From the NCBI GenBank assembly GCA_020854105.1, contig JADZGB010000009.1, positions 141,120 to 205,119 on the forward strand: a stretch of DNA of 64,000 nt, read 5' to 3'. Origin of the DNA: Burkholderiales bacterium. Lineage in GTDB: Bacteria > Pseudomonadota > Gammaproteobacteria > Burkholderiales > SHXO01. Position numbers and translations under genes: made by a program. The notes beneath the pieces are model-generated. The model saw only the letters and a list, made by a program, of their open reading frames with translations. It ran no database searches and was not told where the DNA came from. Shown here in pieces: positions 17,438-25,977 of the stretch (its first letter is position 1; the number at the start of each line of letters is the position of its first letter).

Positions 17438-18634
17438 GTGATCCACTTCCCCCGTGAGGCCCTGGCCCAGGAGCTTGTCGCGGCGCTGCGGGGCCAGGTG
17501 GTCTTCGGCGATGCGCACAACGGCCTGTTCCTGGCCGCGCCGCGCCGCACGGGGAAGTCCACCTTCTTGCAGGCCGACCTGAAGCCGGCGCTGGAGGCGG
17601 CCGGCGTGGTCGTGGCCTATGTGGATCTCTGGGCCGATCCTCGGCGCGATCCGGGCGACCTGATCGCGGATGCCATTGCCCGCGCCCTGGTGCCGCACCA
17701 GAGCCTGGTCAGCCGGACGGCCAAGAGAGCCGGGCTGGACAGCGTGACGATCGCGGGTGCGCTGAAGATCGACGTCAGCAAGATCGGCAAGATCGACGGC
17801 GTGACGCTGCCCGATGCCCTGCGCGCGCTGCACGAAGCCGCCCAGGCGCCGGTGGCCCTGATCGTGGACGAGGCTCAGCATGCGCTGACCAGCGAGGCCG
17901 GCGAAGCCACAATGTCGGCGCTGAAGTCCGCCCGTGACCAGCTCAACCGACCGGGTGAAGTGAACCTGATGCTGGTGATGTCGGGCTCGGACCGTGACAA
18001 GCTGCTGCGGCTGGTCAATACCTACGGCTCACCCTTCTATGGCTCGCAGATCACGCGCATGCCGCCGCTGGGCCAGGATTTCGTCGACCACGTGGCGCGG
18101 CTGATCACGGCACAGCGCCCGGAGCTGGCTCCGGTGGATACCGGCTTGCTGATGCAGGCCTTCGAGCGTTTCGGCCAGCGCCCCCAGTTCTTCATGGAGG
18201 CCCTGGGCCAGTCGCTCAGCCCGCTGGCCGACCTGACCGGGCGCTTCGAGCAGGCCGTGGTCGATGCCGCGAGCCGGCGCCAGGTCGACGACGAGGCGCA
18301 GATGGAGTCCGAATTTCTCGCGCTGCGGCCGCTCGAGCGCGCGGTGTTGTGGCGCCTGCTGGAGCAGGGGCCGCGCTTTCGTCCCTACGACGGCGAGGCG
18401 CTGCACTTCTACCGCGAGAAGACGGGCGCACCGGTCACGGTGGCCAAGGCGCAGAACGCGCTGAAGTCGCTGCGCGAAAGGACGCCGGCGCTGGCCTGGA
18501 AGTCGGCGCGTGGCGAGTACGCGGTGGACGATGCCGCGATGCACCGTTGGTACGAGCAGCTCGTCCAGACCGGGCGCTGGCCGCCCGAGGACGCGCAAGG
18601 CGACCTCGCTTTGACAGACGGAGACGACGCCTGA
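17438..18634 (+). CDS. AAA/STAND-like ATPase inside the type I R-M operon
   Basis: An ATPase of 398 residues of unknown role. Walker A is APRRTGKSTF near residue 32 and a Walker-B-like ALIVDEAQHAL, with the DEAQH signature of ATPases often found in archaeal-type and defence-linked families, is near residue 145. A sensor-like segment MLVMSGSDRD follows. The C-terminal 130 residues look like winged-helix and helical segments. It lies between hsdS and hsdR rather than outside the operon. The stop overlaps the hsdR start (TGATG), so its translation is coupled to the nuclease. The GTG start has only a weak ribosome-binding site. Possible roles are control of restriction or an accessory defence function; both are inference. 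Confidence 0.85.
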   Translation: MIHFPREALAQELVAALRGQVVFGDAHNGLFLAAPRRTGKSTFLQADLKPALEAAGVVVAYVDLWADPRRDPGDLIADAIARALVPHQSLVSRTAKRAGLDSVTIAGALKIDVSKIGKIDGVTLPDALRALHEAAQAPVALIVDEAQHALTSEAGEATMSALKSARDQLNRPGEVNLMLVMSGSDRDKLLRLVNTYGSPFYGSQITRMPPLGQDFVDHVARLITAQRPELAPVDTGLLMQAFERFGQRPQFFMEALGQSLSPLADLTGRFEQAVVDAASRRQVDDEAQMESEFLALRPLERAVLWRLLEQGPRFRPYDGEALHFYREKTGAPVTVAKAQNALKSLRERTPALAWKSARGEYAVDDAAMHRWYEQLVQTGRWPPEDAQGDLALTDGDDA

Positions 18635-21600
18635 TGGGCGCCGTGCCGGTCGGCCAGATCGAGAAGAAGACGCAGGAGCGGGTGCTGAATCTGCTCAGCC
18701 AGCGGTTGGGCTACACCGACCTGGGCAATCGCATCGACCGACCGGGCAACTCGAACATCGAGTCCGACGCCTTGGAGGCCTGGCTGGCAAGACGTGGCGT
18801 GAGCGAGGCGCTGGCGTCGCGTGCGCTCTTCGAACTCCACAAGGCGGCCAACGACACCAGCAAGAGCCTGTACGACCGCAACCACGCCGTCTACCGCCTG
18901 CTGCGCTACGGCGTGAAGGTGCGGCCCGAGGCTGGCGAGAACACCGTCACCGTCTGGCTGGTGGATTGGATGGATCCGCTGGCGAATGATTTCGGTGTGG
19001 CCGAGGAAGTGACCGTCCCCGGTGGGGATCTGGTCAGTGGAGCGAAGGCCAATACCAAGCGCCCCGACGTGGTGCTGTACGTCAACGGCATCGCACTTGG
19101 CGTGCTGGAGCTGAAGCGCTCCACGGTCTCGGTGTCCGAAGGCATCCGCCAGAACCTGGACAACCAGAAGAAGGAATTTATCCAGCCCTTCTTCTCGACG
19201 ATGCAGTGGGTGATGGCGGGCAACGACACCGAAGGCCTGCGCTACGCCACCATCGAGACGCCCGAGAAGTACTGGCTGTCGTGGGTTGAAGACACGGGCG
19301 ACTTCGCCGGCGAGCCCAACCTGCTGGACCGGCACCTGCTGCAGCTGTGCGGGAAGCGCCGCTTCCTGCAGCTGATCCACGACTTCATCGTCTTCGACGC
19401 CGGCATCAAGAAGGTGTGCCGGCAGAACCAGTACTTCGGCGTGGTGGCGGCGCAGGAGTTCATCCGCCGGCGCGAGGGCGGGATCATCTGGCACACCCAG
19501 GGCAGCGGCAAGTCGCTGACGATGGTGTGGCTGGCCAAGTGGATCCGCGAGAACCGGCCCGGCGCCCGCGTGCTGATCATCACCGACCGTACCGAGCTGG
19601 ACGAGCAGATCGAGAGGGTCTTCCTCGGCGTCAGCGAGCGCATCTACCGTACGAAGAGCGGGGCCGACCTGATCGAGACGCTGGCCCGCAGCGAGGAATC
19701 GCTGGTCTGCACCCTGGTGCACAAGTTCGGCGGCAAGGACGGTGAGGAAGGCGCGGCGGGCACGGAAGCGACCAAGGCCTTCGTCGAGGCGCTGCGCAAG
19801 GTGCCGCCGGGATGGAAGGCGCAGGGCGACCTGCATGTCTTCGTCGACGAGTGCCACCGCACGCAGAGCGGCGATCTGCACGAGGCCATGAAGGCGCTGC
19901 TGCCGAGCGCGCTGTTCATCGGCTTCACCGGCACGCCGCTGCTCAAGGCCGACAAGGCGCGCAGCATCGAGGTCTTCGGACGCTACATCCACACCTACAG
20001 GTTCGACCAGGCGGTGCGCGAGGGCGTGGTGCTCGACCTGCGCTACGAGGCGCGCGACATCGACCAGTCCATCACCGCGCAGAAGAAGATCGACGAGTGG
20101 TTCGAGGCCAAGACCAAGGGCCTGAACGACCTGGCCAAGGCGCAGCTGAAGCAGAAGTGGGGCACGATGCAGCGCGTGCTCTCCAGCCAGTCGCGGCTTT
20201 CGATGATCGTGGCCGACATCCTGCTGGACATGAGCACCCGGCCGCGCCTGATGGACGGCCACGGCAACGCGATGCTGGTGGCCGGCAGCATCTACGAGGC
20301 GTGCAAGTTCTACGAGCTGTTCGCGAAGTCCGAACTGAAGGGCAAGTGCGCCATCGTCACCAGCTACATGCCTACCGCGGCCGACGCCAAGGGCGAGGCC
20401 ACCGGCGAGGGCGAGACGGACAACCTGCGCAAGTTCCAGGTCTACCGGCAGATGCTGGCCGACTGGTTCAACGAGCCCGAGGACGCGGCGGCCGGCAAGG
20501 CCGAGCTGTTCGAGAAGCAGGCCAAGAAGCGCTTCGTCGAGCAGCCCGGGCAGCTCAAGCTGTTGATCGTGGTGGACAAGCTGCTGACCGGCTTCGATGC
20601 GCCGCCTGCCACCTATCTGTACATCGACAAGAAGATGCAGGACCACGGCCTCTTTCAGGCTATCTGTCGCGTGAACCGCCTGGACGGCGACGACAAACCC
20701 TACGGCTACATCGTCGACTACAAGGATCTGTTCAAGTCGCTGGAAGGGGCGGTGCGCGACTACACCAGCGGGGCGTTCGATGCCTTCGACCAGGACGACG
20801 TGAAGGGCCTGCTCAAGGACCGACTGGCCGAGGCACGGAAAGACCTGGAGGAAGCCCGCGAGGCGATCAAGGCACTGTGCGAGCCGGTGCAGCAGCCCCG
20901 GGATTCCGCCGCCCACATGCATTTCTTCTGCGCGGCGGAGTCGGGCGACGCCGAACAGCTGAAGGCCAACGAGCCCAGGCGGCTGAAGCTCTACAAGTAC
21001 GCCGCGGCGCTGCTGCGCACCTACGCGGCGCTGGCCAGCGAACTCGGCGCGGCAGGCTATACGGCGACCGAGGTGCAGACGATCAAGTTCGAGGTGGACC
21101 ACTACACCAAGGTGCGCGACGAAGTGCGCCTGGCGAGCGGCGACTACGTTGACCTGAAGGCTTTCGAGCCGGCGATGCGATACCTGATCGACACCTACAT
21201 CCGTGCGGAGGAGAGCGAGAAGGTCTCGGCGTTCGACGATCTGTCGCTGGTCCAGCTGATCGTCGATCGGGGCGCTGCAGCGGTCGACTCGCTGCCGGCC
21301 TCGATCCGCAAAAGCCAGACAGCCGTGGCCGAGACGATCGAGAACAACGTTCGGCGCCTGATCGTCAAGGAGTCGCCGGTGGACCCGGCGTACTACGAAA
21401 AGATGTCGAAGCTGCTGGACGCGCTGATCGCTCAGCGGCGCCAGGAGGTGATCGACTACAAGAAGTACCTGGACGAGATCGCGGCGCTGACCAAGGCGGC
21501 GGCGACGCCGGGAGGCGCGCCGGCGAGCTATCCGCCGGCCGTGGATACCCCGGCGAAACGGGCGCTGTACAACAACCTCGGCAAGGACGGCACGTTGACC

Positions 21601-21843
21601 CTGGCCATCGACGCGGCCCTGCAGACGAGTCGCCAGGACGGTTGGCGGTCGAACGCGATGAAGCTCAAGCGGGTGCGTGCTGCGATCCATGCCGTCATGA
21701 CCCAGCATGCGGCGCGATTGGTCGAGCCGCAGCCCGGGCAGGCGCAGGAGACGCCGCAGGGTTCACTCGGCGTGTCGCCTGCTGACATCGAGGCGGCGAC
21801 CGACAAGGTGCTCGAACTGGCCAGGAATCAGAATGAGTACTGA
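18634..21843 (+). CDS. hsdR: Type I restriction-modification system endonuclease/translocase subunit
   Basis: HsdR cleaves unmodified DNA after ATP-driven translocation. The 1069-residue length is typical. The N-terminal PD-(D/E)xK nuclease core reads KRPDVVLYVNGIALGVLELK near residue 143. The helicase part has Walker A HTQGSGKSLTM near residue 287, a DECH box (FVDECHRTQ) near residue 405, then IGFTGTPLL and a C-terminal helicase lobe with QAICRVNR. A long C-terminal helical domain probably contacts HsdM/HsdS. The start is ATG at 18634, overlapping the ATPase stop by one base. The metallopeptidase gene overlaps its end. Confidence 0.94.
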   Translation: MGAVPVGQIEKKTQERVLNLLSQRLGYTDLGNRIDRPGNSNIESDALEAWLARRGVSEALASRALFELHKAANDTSKSLYDRNHAVYRLLRYGVKVRPEAGENTVTVWLVDWMDPLANDFGVAEEVTVPGGDLVSGAKANTKRPDVVLYVNGIALGVLELKRSTVSVSEGIRQNLDNQKKEFIQPFFSTMQWVMAGNDTEGLRYATIETPEKYWLSWVEDTGDFAGEPNLLDRHLLQLCGKRRFLQLIHDFIVFDAGIKKVCRQNQYFGVVAAQEFIRRREGGIIWHTQGSGKSLTMVWLAKWIRENRPGARVLIITDRTELDEQIERVFLGVSERIYRTKSGADLIETLARSEESLVCTLVHKFGGKDGEEGAAGTEATKAFVEALRKVPPGWKAQGDLHVFVDECHRTQSGDLHEAMKALLPSALFIGFTGTPLLKADKARSIEVFGRYIHTYRFDQAVREGVVLDLRYEARDIDQSITAQKKIDEWFEAKTKGLNDLAKAQLKQKWGTMQRVLSSQSRLSMIVADILLDMSTRPRLMDGHGNAMLVAGSIYEACKFYELFAKSELKGKCAIVTSYMPTAADAKGEATGEGETDNLRKFQVYRQMLADWFNEPEDAAAGKAELFEKQAKKRFVEQPGQLKLLIVVDKLLTGFDAPPATYLYIDKKMQDHGLFQAICRVNRLDGDDKPYGYIVDYKDLFKSLEGAVRDYTSGAFDAFDQDDVKGLLKDRLAEARKDLEEAREAIKALCEPVQQPRDSAAHMHFFCAAESGDAEQLKANEPRRLKLYKYAAALLRTYAALASELGAAGYTATEVQTIKFEVDHYTKVRDEVRLASGDYVDLKAFEPAMRYLIDTYIRAEESEKVSAFDDLSLVQLIVDRGAAAVDSLPASIRKSQTAVAETIENNVRRLIVKESPVDPAYYEKMSKLLDALIAQRRQEVIDYKKYLDEIAALTKAAATPGGAPASYPPAVDTPAKRALYNNLGKDGTLTLAIDAALQTSRQDGWRSNAMKLKRVRAAIHAVMTQHAARLVEPQPGQAQETPQGSLGVSPADIEAATDKVLELARNQNEY

Positions 21844-22561
21844 CAAGACCACCATGAAGGTGGCTGGCCTGATTGTCACAGTGGTCCGCAAGGACATCAA
21901 GAATCTGCATCTGGGAGTCTATCCGCCGACCGGACGGGTGCGCGTGGCGGCTCCGCTGGTGATCAGCGACGAAGCGGTTCGGCTGGCAGTCATCGACAAG
22001 CTGGCCTGGATCGAGCTGCAACGCTCCAAGTTCGAGCAGCAACCGCGCCAGTCACGGCGAGAGATGGTGGCTGGCGAGAGCCACTACGTGTTCGGCCGAC
22101 GTTGCCGTCTGCGGGTGCAGGAGACCGACGGCAAGGCACATGTCGCCAGGCGTGGCATTGCGTCGCTGGACCTGTTCATACGGCAGGGCGCCACACGAGA
22201 GCAGCGGGAGGACGTGCTGGCGCAGTGGTATCGCGATCAGCTGAAGGCCGTCGTCGGCCCCTTGGTCGACAAGTGGAGCATGAAGCTCAGCGTCCAGCCC
22301 CTTGGCTGGAGCGTGAAGCGGATGAAGACGAAGTGGGGCAGTTGCACAGCCGTTACCAGGCGCCTGTGGTTCAACGCCGAACTGGCGAAGAAGCCGGTGG
22401 AGTGCATCGAATATATCGTGGTCCACGAACTGGTCCACCTGATCGAGCCGAAGCACGGCGACCGATTCCTGGCCTTGATGAACCAACACCTTCCCCGCTG
22501 GACCTCCATACGTGCCCGACTGAACGCAGCGCCACTCGCACATGACGGCTGGACCTACTGA
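21833..22561 (+). CDS. YgjP-like zinc metallopeptidase (DUF45) linked to type I R-M
   Basis: A protein of 242 residues of the YgjP/DUF45 family, predicted gluzincin-like metallopeptidases often encoded next to type I hsdR genes. The zinc motif HELVHL lies near residue 198, with a downstream GDRF and a preceding WGSCT stretch that is family-typical. It starts inside the last codons of hsdR (ATG at 21833, hsdR stop at 21843), so the two are coupled. The physiological substrate is unknown; turnover of HsdR, as ClpXP does in other type I systems, is one speculative role. A hairpin follows the stop. Confidence 0.85.
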   Translation: MSTDKTTMKVAGLIVTVVRKDIKNLHLGVYPPTGRVRVAAPLVISDEAVRLAVIDKLAWIELQRSKFEQQPRQSRREMVAGESHYVFGRRCRLRVQETDGKAHVARRGIASLDLFIRQGATREQREDVLAQWYRDQLKAVVGPLVDKWSMKLSVQPLGWSVKRMKTKWGSCTAVTRRLWFNAELAKKPVECIEYIVVHELVHLIEPKHGDRFLALMNQHLPRWTSIRARLNAAPLAHDGWTY

Positions 22562-22587
22562 TTGCCGCGCCAGACAACGTGGTGCAG

Positions 22588-22605
22588 GCTGCCTGGGCAG
22601 GCAGC
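22588..22605 (+). terminator. Hairpin at the end of the R-M island
   Basis: A perfect 8-bp stem (GCTGCCTG with CAGGCAGC, 2-nt loop) begins 26 bp after the metallopeptidase stop and before the hydrolase start. No T-run follows. Its place at the island boundary fits an operon terminator. Confidence 0.5.
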
Positions 22606-22666
22606 ATGGTGAAGCGAGAACTGCGTTCCGGTACATCATTGCGGCTGAGCGCGCACGAGGTCCAAG

Positions 22667-23482
22667 ATGAAACAGGAAGTCCCCGCCGATCCCGCCTTCC
22701 ACATCGAGTTCGCCCGCATCGCGGGCCAGCGCATCGAGCATCGCTGGATCCGTCCGCACGCCTCGCGCGCCGCGCCCAGGCATCCGACGCTCGTGTTCCT
22801 GCACGAGGGCCTGGGCTCGACCCGTCAGTGGCGCACCTTCCCGGACCGCGTCGCCGAGGCAACCGGCTGCGCCGCGCTGGTGTACTCGCGCCAGGGCTAC
22901 GGCCACTCGGAGCCGCGCACCGGGCCGCGCACGGTGGACTACCTGCACCGTGAGGCGCTGGAGCGGCTGCCCGCGCTGCTCGATCACTTCGGCATCGACC
23001 GGCCCGTGCTGATCGGGCACAGCGACGGCGCTTCCATCGCGCTGATCCACGCCGGATCCGGCATCCGGCCGGTGCGTGCCCTGGTGGCGATGGCGCCGCA
23101 CGTGTTCGTGGAGGAAATGGCGCTGATCGGCATCGCGCAGGCGTGCGATTCCTTCCTCACCACCGATCTGGCTGCGCGAATGACCAAGTACCACGCCGAC
23201 GCCGCTTCAGTCTTCTGGGGCTGGCACGGCATCTGGCTGCATCCGGATTTTCTTGCGTGGAACATCGAGAAGTATCTCGCGGGCATCGACTGTCCCGTGA
23301 TGCTGATCCAGGGCCTGGACGACGAGTACGGCACGCCCGCCCAGATCGACGCCATCGCCGCGCAGGTGAACGGGCCGGTGGAGCAGGTGCTGCTGGAGAA
23401 CTGCAGGCACTCGCCGCACAAGGACCGCAAGGAGGACACGCTCGAGGCGATCGCGCGCTTCGTGCTCCGGCTGGCCGGGTGA
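22667..23482 (+). CDS. Alpha/beta hydrolase
   Basis: A 271-residue alpha/beta-hydrolase-fold enzyme. The oxyanion-side strand and loop (VFLHEGLGSTRQW) are near residue 43, the nucleophile elbow GHSDGASIA near residue 118, a probable acid in QGLDDEYGT, and the catalytic His in NCRHSPHKD near residue 246. The substrate cannot be told from sequence. The stop overlaps the start of the FtsX-like permease (TGATG), so the two are one translational unit. It is the first gene beyond the restriction island. Confidence 0.88.
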   Translation: MKQEVPADPAFHIEFARIAGQRIEHRWIRPHASRAAPRHPTLVFLHEGLGSTRQWRTFPDRVAEATGCAALVYSRQGYGHSEPRTGPRTVDYLHREALERLPALLDHFGIDRPVLIGHSDGASIALIHAGSGIRPVRALVAMAPHVFVEEMALIGIAQACDSFLTTDLAARMTKYHADAASVFWGWHGIWLHPDFLAWNIEKYLAGIDCPVMLIQGLDDEYGTPAQIDAIAAQVNGPVEQVLLENCRHSPHKDRKEDTLEAIARFVLRLAG

Positions 23483-25977
23483 TGCCTCCGGCCGCCCTGC
23501 TGCTCGGTCCGCTGCTGCAGGACAGGCTGCGCGTGCTGGTCGCGCTGTTCGCCATCGCGCTCGGGGTGGCGCTGGGCTATGCGGTGCAGATCGTCAACGG
23601 GGCCGCCGTGCGCGAGTTCGCACATGCGCTGCAGGGCTTCTCGGGCGAAGCCGATCTGAGCGTGCGCGGTCCGCGATCGGGCTTCGACCAATCCGTCTAT
23701 CCCGCCATCGCGCGCCTGCCGCAGGTTGCAGTCGCCAGTCCCGTGCTCGAGGTGCAGGCACAGGTGAGCGGCCGCAAGGAGCCGCTGCGCGTGGTGGGGC
23801 TGGACGTGTTTCGCGCGGCCCGCATCCAGCCCTTCCTGCTCGCCCAGGCAGACGACTTCATGGATGCGCTGCGCGCGGATACGGTGTTCCTGAGTCCGGC
23901 GGCGCGCGAGTGGCTGGGGCTCGATATCGGTGATGCGCTGCCGCTGCAGGTCGGCATGCGCGAGGTGCGTCTGCGCGTGGCGGGCTGGCTTCCGGCGCAG
24001 GGCACGCGGGCGCGCGTCGCGGTGATGGACATCGCCGCCGCACAGTGGGTGCTGCAACGCCAGGGCGTGCTCTCGCGCGTGGACCTGCAGCTGCGTCCCG
24101 GTGCCGATCCGGCGCAGGCCCGTGAGGCGATCGCGGCCCTGGTCCCGGCAGGCGTGCAGGTGGACAGTCCGGACAGCGCCGTGGAGGCCACCGGCCGCAT
24201 GACGCGCGCCTATCGCATCAATCTCAACGTGCTGGCCCTGGTCGCCCTGTTCACCGGCGGGTTGCTGGTGTTCTCCACCCAGGCGCTGAGCGTGGTGCGC
24301 CGGCGCGCACAGCTGGCACTGCTGCGCGTGCTCGGCTTCACCCGCCGGAAACTGGTCGCGCAATTGCTGCTCGAGGGGCTGCTGGTGGGTGCGGCCGGCG
24401 CCGCGCTGGGCGTCGTGCTGGGCTTCGCCCTGGCAGCCGGCGTACTGCGCGTCGTCGGTGCGGATCTCGGAGCAGGGCATTTCCGCGGCGTCGAGGCCGC
24501 GCCCTCGCTCGAGCTGGGCGCCATCGCCGTATTCTTCCTGCTGGGAACGGGCGCGGCACTGCTCGGCAGTCTGCTGCCGGCACTGGAGGCCGCGCGGGCA
24601 CGTCCGGCTGCCGCACTCAAGGCCGGCGACGAGGGCAGCGCCTTTGCACGCCTGGGTCGGGTTGGCCCCGGTGTGCTGCTGCTCGCGCTCGCGGCAGTGT
24701 GCGTGCAGCAGCCTGCGGTCGCCGACTTGCCGCTGTTCGGCTATCTGGCCATCGCGCTGATGCTCATCGGCACCATCCTGCTGCTGCCGCGCCTGCTTGC
24801 CGTGCTGTTGCGCCTGCTGCCGGCGCCCGGCGGTGTGGCGCCCACCCTCGCGCTGGCGCAGTTGCGCAACGCGCCCGGGCCGGCGAGCGTGAGCCTGGCT
24901 TCCATAGTCGCGGCGATCAGCCTGACGGTATCGATGGCCATCATGGTCGCGTCGTTCCGCCAGTCGCTCGAGGACTGGCTGGACCGCGTGCTGCCCGCCG
25001 ATCTGTACGTGCGCGCCGGGGTCGCAGGCGACACGGCCTTCCTCGACGCGCAGGATCAGCAGCGCATCGCCTCGCTCGCCGGCGTGCGCAGGGCGGAGTT
25101 CCTGCGCGCGGAGCAGCTGCTGCTCGACCCGCGCCGGCCGGCGGTCACCCTCCTGGCGCGCGACATCGAGCCCGGCGCGGCCGCCCAGCGCCTGCCGCTG
25201 GTCGGGCGAGCGCTCGACGTGCCGGGCGGCGCTGCCGCGGCGTGGGTGAGCGAGATGATGGTGGATGTCTTCGGCATGCGCGTCGGCGATCGTGTCGAGC
25301 TGCCTGTCGCCGGCCGCCCGGCGTCGTTCATCGTGGCCGGCGTGTGGCGCGACTATGCGCGGCAGAACGGTGCGCTGATCATCCCGCGCGCGCTCTATCG
25401 GGAACTGAGCGGCGACGAGCGCGTGACCGACGCTGCCCTGTGGTTCGAGCCCGGCGCCGATGCAGTGGCTGTCAGCAGCGCGTTGCGCACTGCCTTGCCC
25501 GGCGGCGAGCGCCTGGAGATCTCGCGGCCTGGTGAACTGCGCGAGCTGAGTCTGGGCATCTTCGATCGCTCGTTCGCAGCGACCTATGCGCTGGAGGCGG
25601 CAGCCATCGTGATCGGGCTGTTTGGACTGTCCAGCAGCGTCACCGCGCAGGCGCTGGCGCGCCGGCGCGAATTCGGAATGCTGCGCCACGTGGGCATGAC
25701 GCGTGGCCAGGTGGCCGGCATGCTCACTGCGGAGGGGCTGCTCATCAGCGCGGTGGGACTGCTGGTGGGATCGTTCCTGGGATGGGTCATCAGCCTGGTG
25801 CTGATCCACGTCGTGAACCGCCAGTCGTTCCACTGGGGCATGGATCTGCACATGCCGTGGCTGGGACTCGCGGGCTTCGGCGCCGTGATGCTGCTCCTGT
25901 CCACCCTCGCCGCAAGAGTGAGCGCCCGGCATGCGCTGCGCATGGACGCCGTGCGCGCGGTGCGGGAGGACTGGTGA
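23482..25977 (+). CDS. FtsX-like ABC transporter permease (AttF/G-like, duplicated)
   Basis: A protein of 831 residues with two FtsX/MacB-type units. One transmembrane helix lies near the N-terminus, and a periplasmic domain follows. Three helices around residues 240-380 include the RRRAQLALLRVLGFTRRKL coupling-helix region, and a second half with its own periplasmic domain ends in matching helices (RRREFGMLRHVGMTRGQ near 730). It is the membrane subunit of an ABC exporter or lipoprotein-type mechanotransmission complex and needs an ATPase. None lies beside it; the ATPase at 10568-11245 is of the correct subfamily. The AttH-like gene follows with a four-base overlap. Confidence 0.9.
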   Translation: MPPAALLLGPLLQDRLRVLVALFAIALGVALGYAVQIVNGAAVREFAHALQGFSGEADLSVRGPRSGFDQSVYPAIARLPQVAVASPVLEVQAQVSGRKEPLRVVGLDVFRAARIQPFLLAQADDFMDALRADTVFLSPAAREWLGLDIGDALPLQVGMREVRLRVAGWLPAQGTRARVAVMDIAAAQWVLQRQGVLSRVDLQLRPGADPAQAREAIAALVPAGVQVDSPDSAVEATGRMTRAYRINLNVLALVALFTGGLLVFSTQALSVVRRRAQLALLRVLGFTRRKLVAQLLLEGLLVGAAGAALGVVLGFALAAGVLRVVGADLGAGHFRGVEAAPSLELGAIAVFFLLGTGAALLGSLLPALEAARARPAAALKAGDEGSAFARLGRVGPGVLLLALAAVCVQQPAVADLPLFGYLAIALMLIGTILLLPRLLAVLLRLLPAPGGVAPTLALAQLRNAPGPASVSLASIVAAISLTVSMAIMVASFRQSLEDWLDRVLPADLYVRAGVAGDTAFLDAQDQQRIASLAGVRRAEFLRAEQLLLDPRRPAVTLLARDIEPGAAAQRLPLVGRALDVPGGAAAAWVSEMMVDVFGMRVGDRVELPVAGRPASFIVAGVWRDYARQNGALIIPRALYRELSGDERVTDAALWFEPGADAVAVSSALRTALPGGERLEISRPGELRELSLGIFDRSFAATYALEAAAIVIGLFGLSSSVTAQALARRREFGMLRHVGMTRGQVAGMLTAEGLLISAVGLLVGSFLGWVISLVLIHVVNRQSFHWGMDLHMPWLGLAGFGAVMLLLSTLAARVSARHALRMDAVRAVREDW

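Noticed and set aside
18409..21708. A 1099-residue open frame on the minus strand opposite hsdR
   Set aside because: It mirrors hsdR codons in a high-GC gene, is rich in His, Gln, Arg and Leu without motifs, and hsdR itself is complete with all catalytic motifs.
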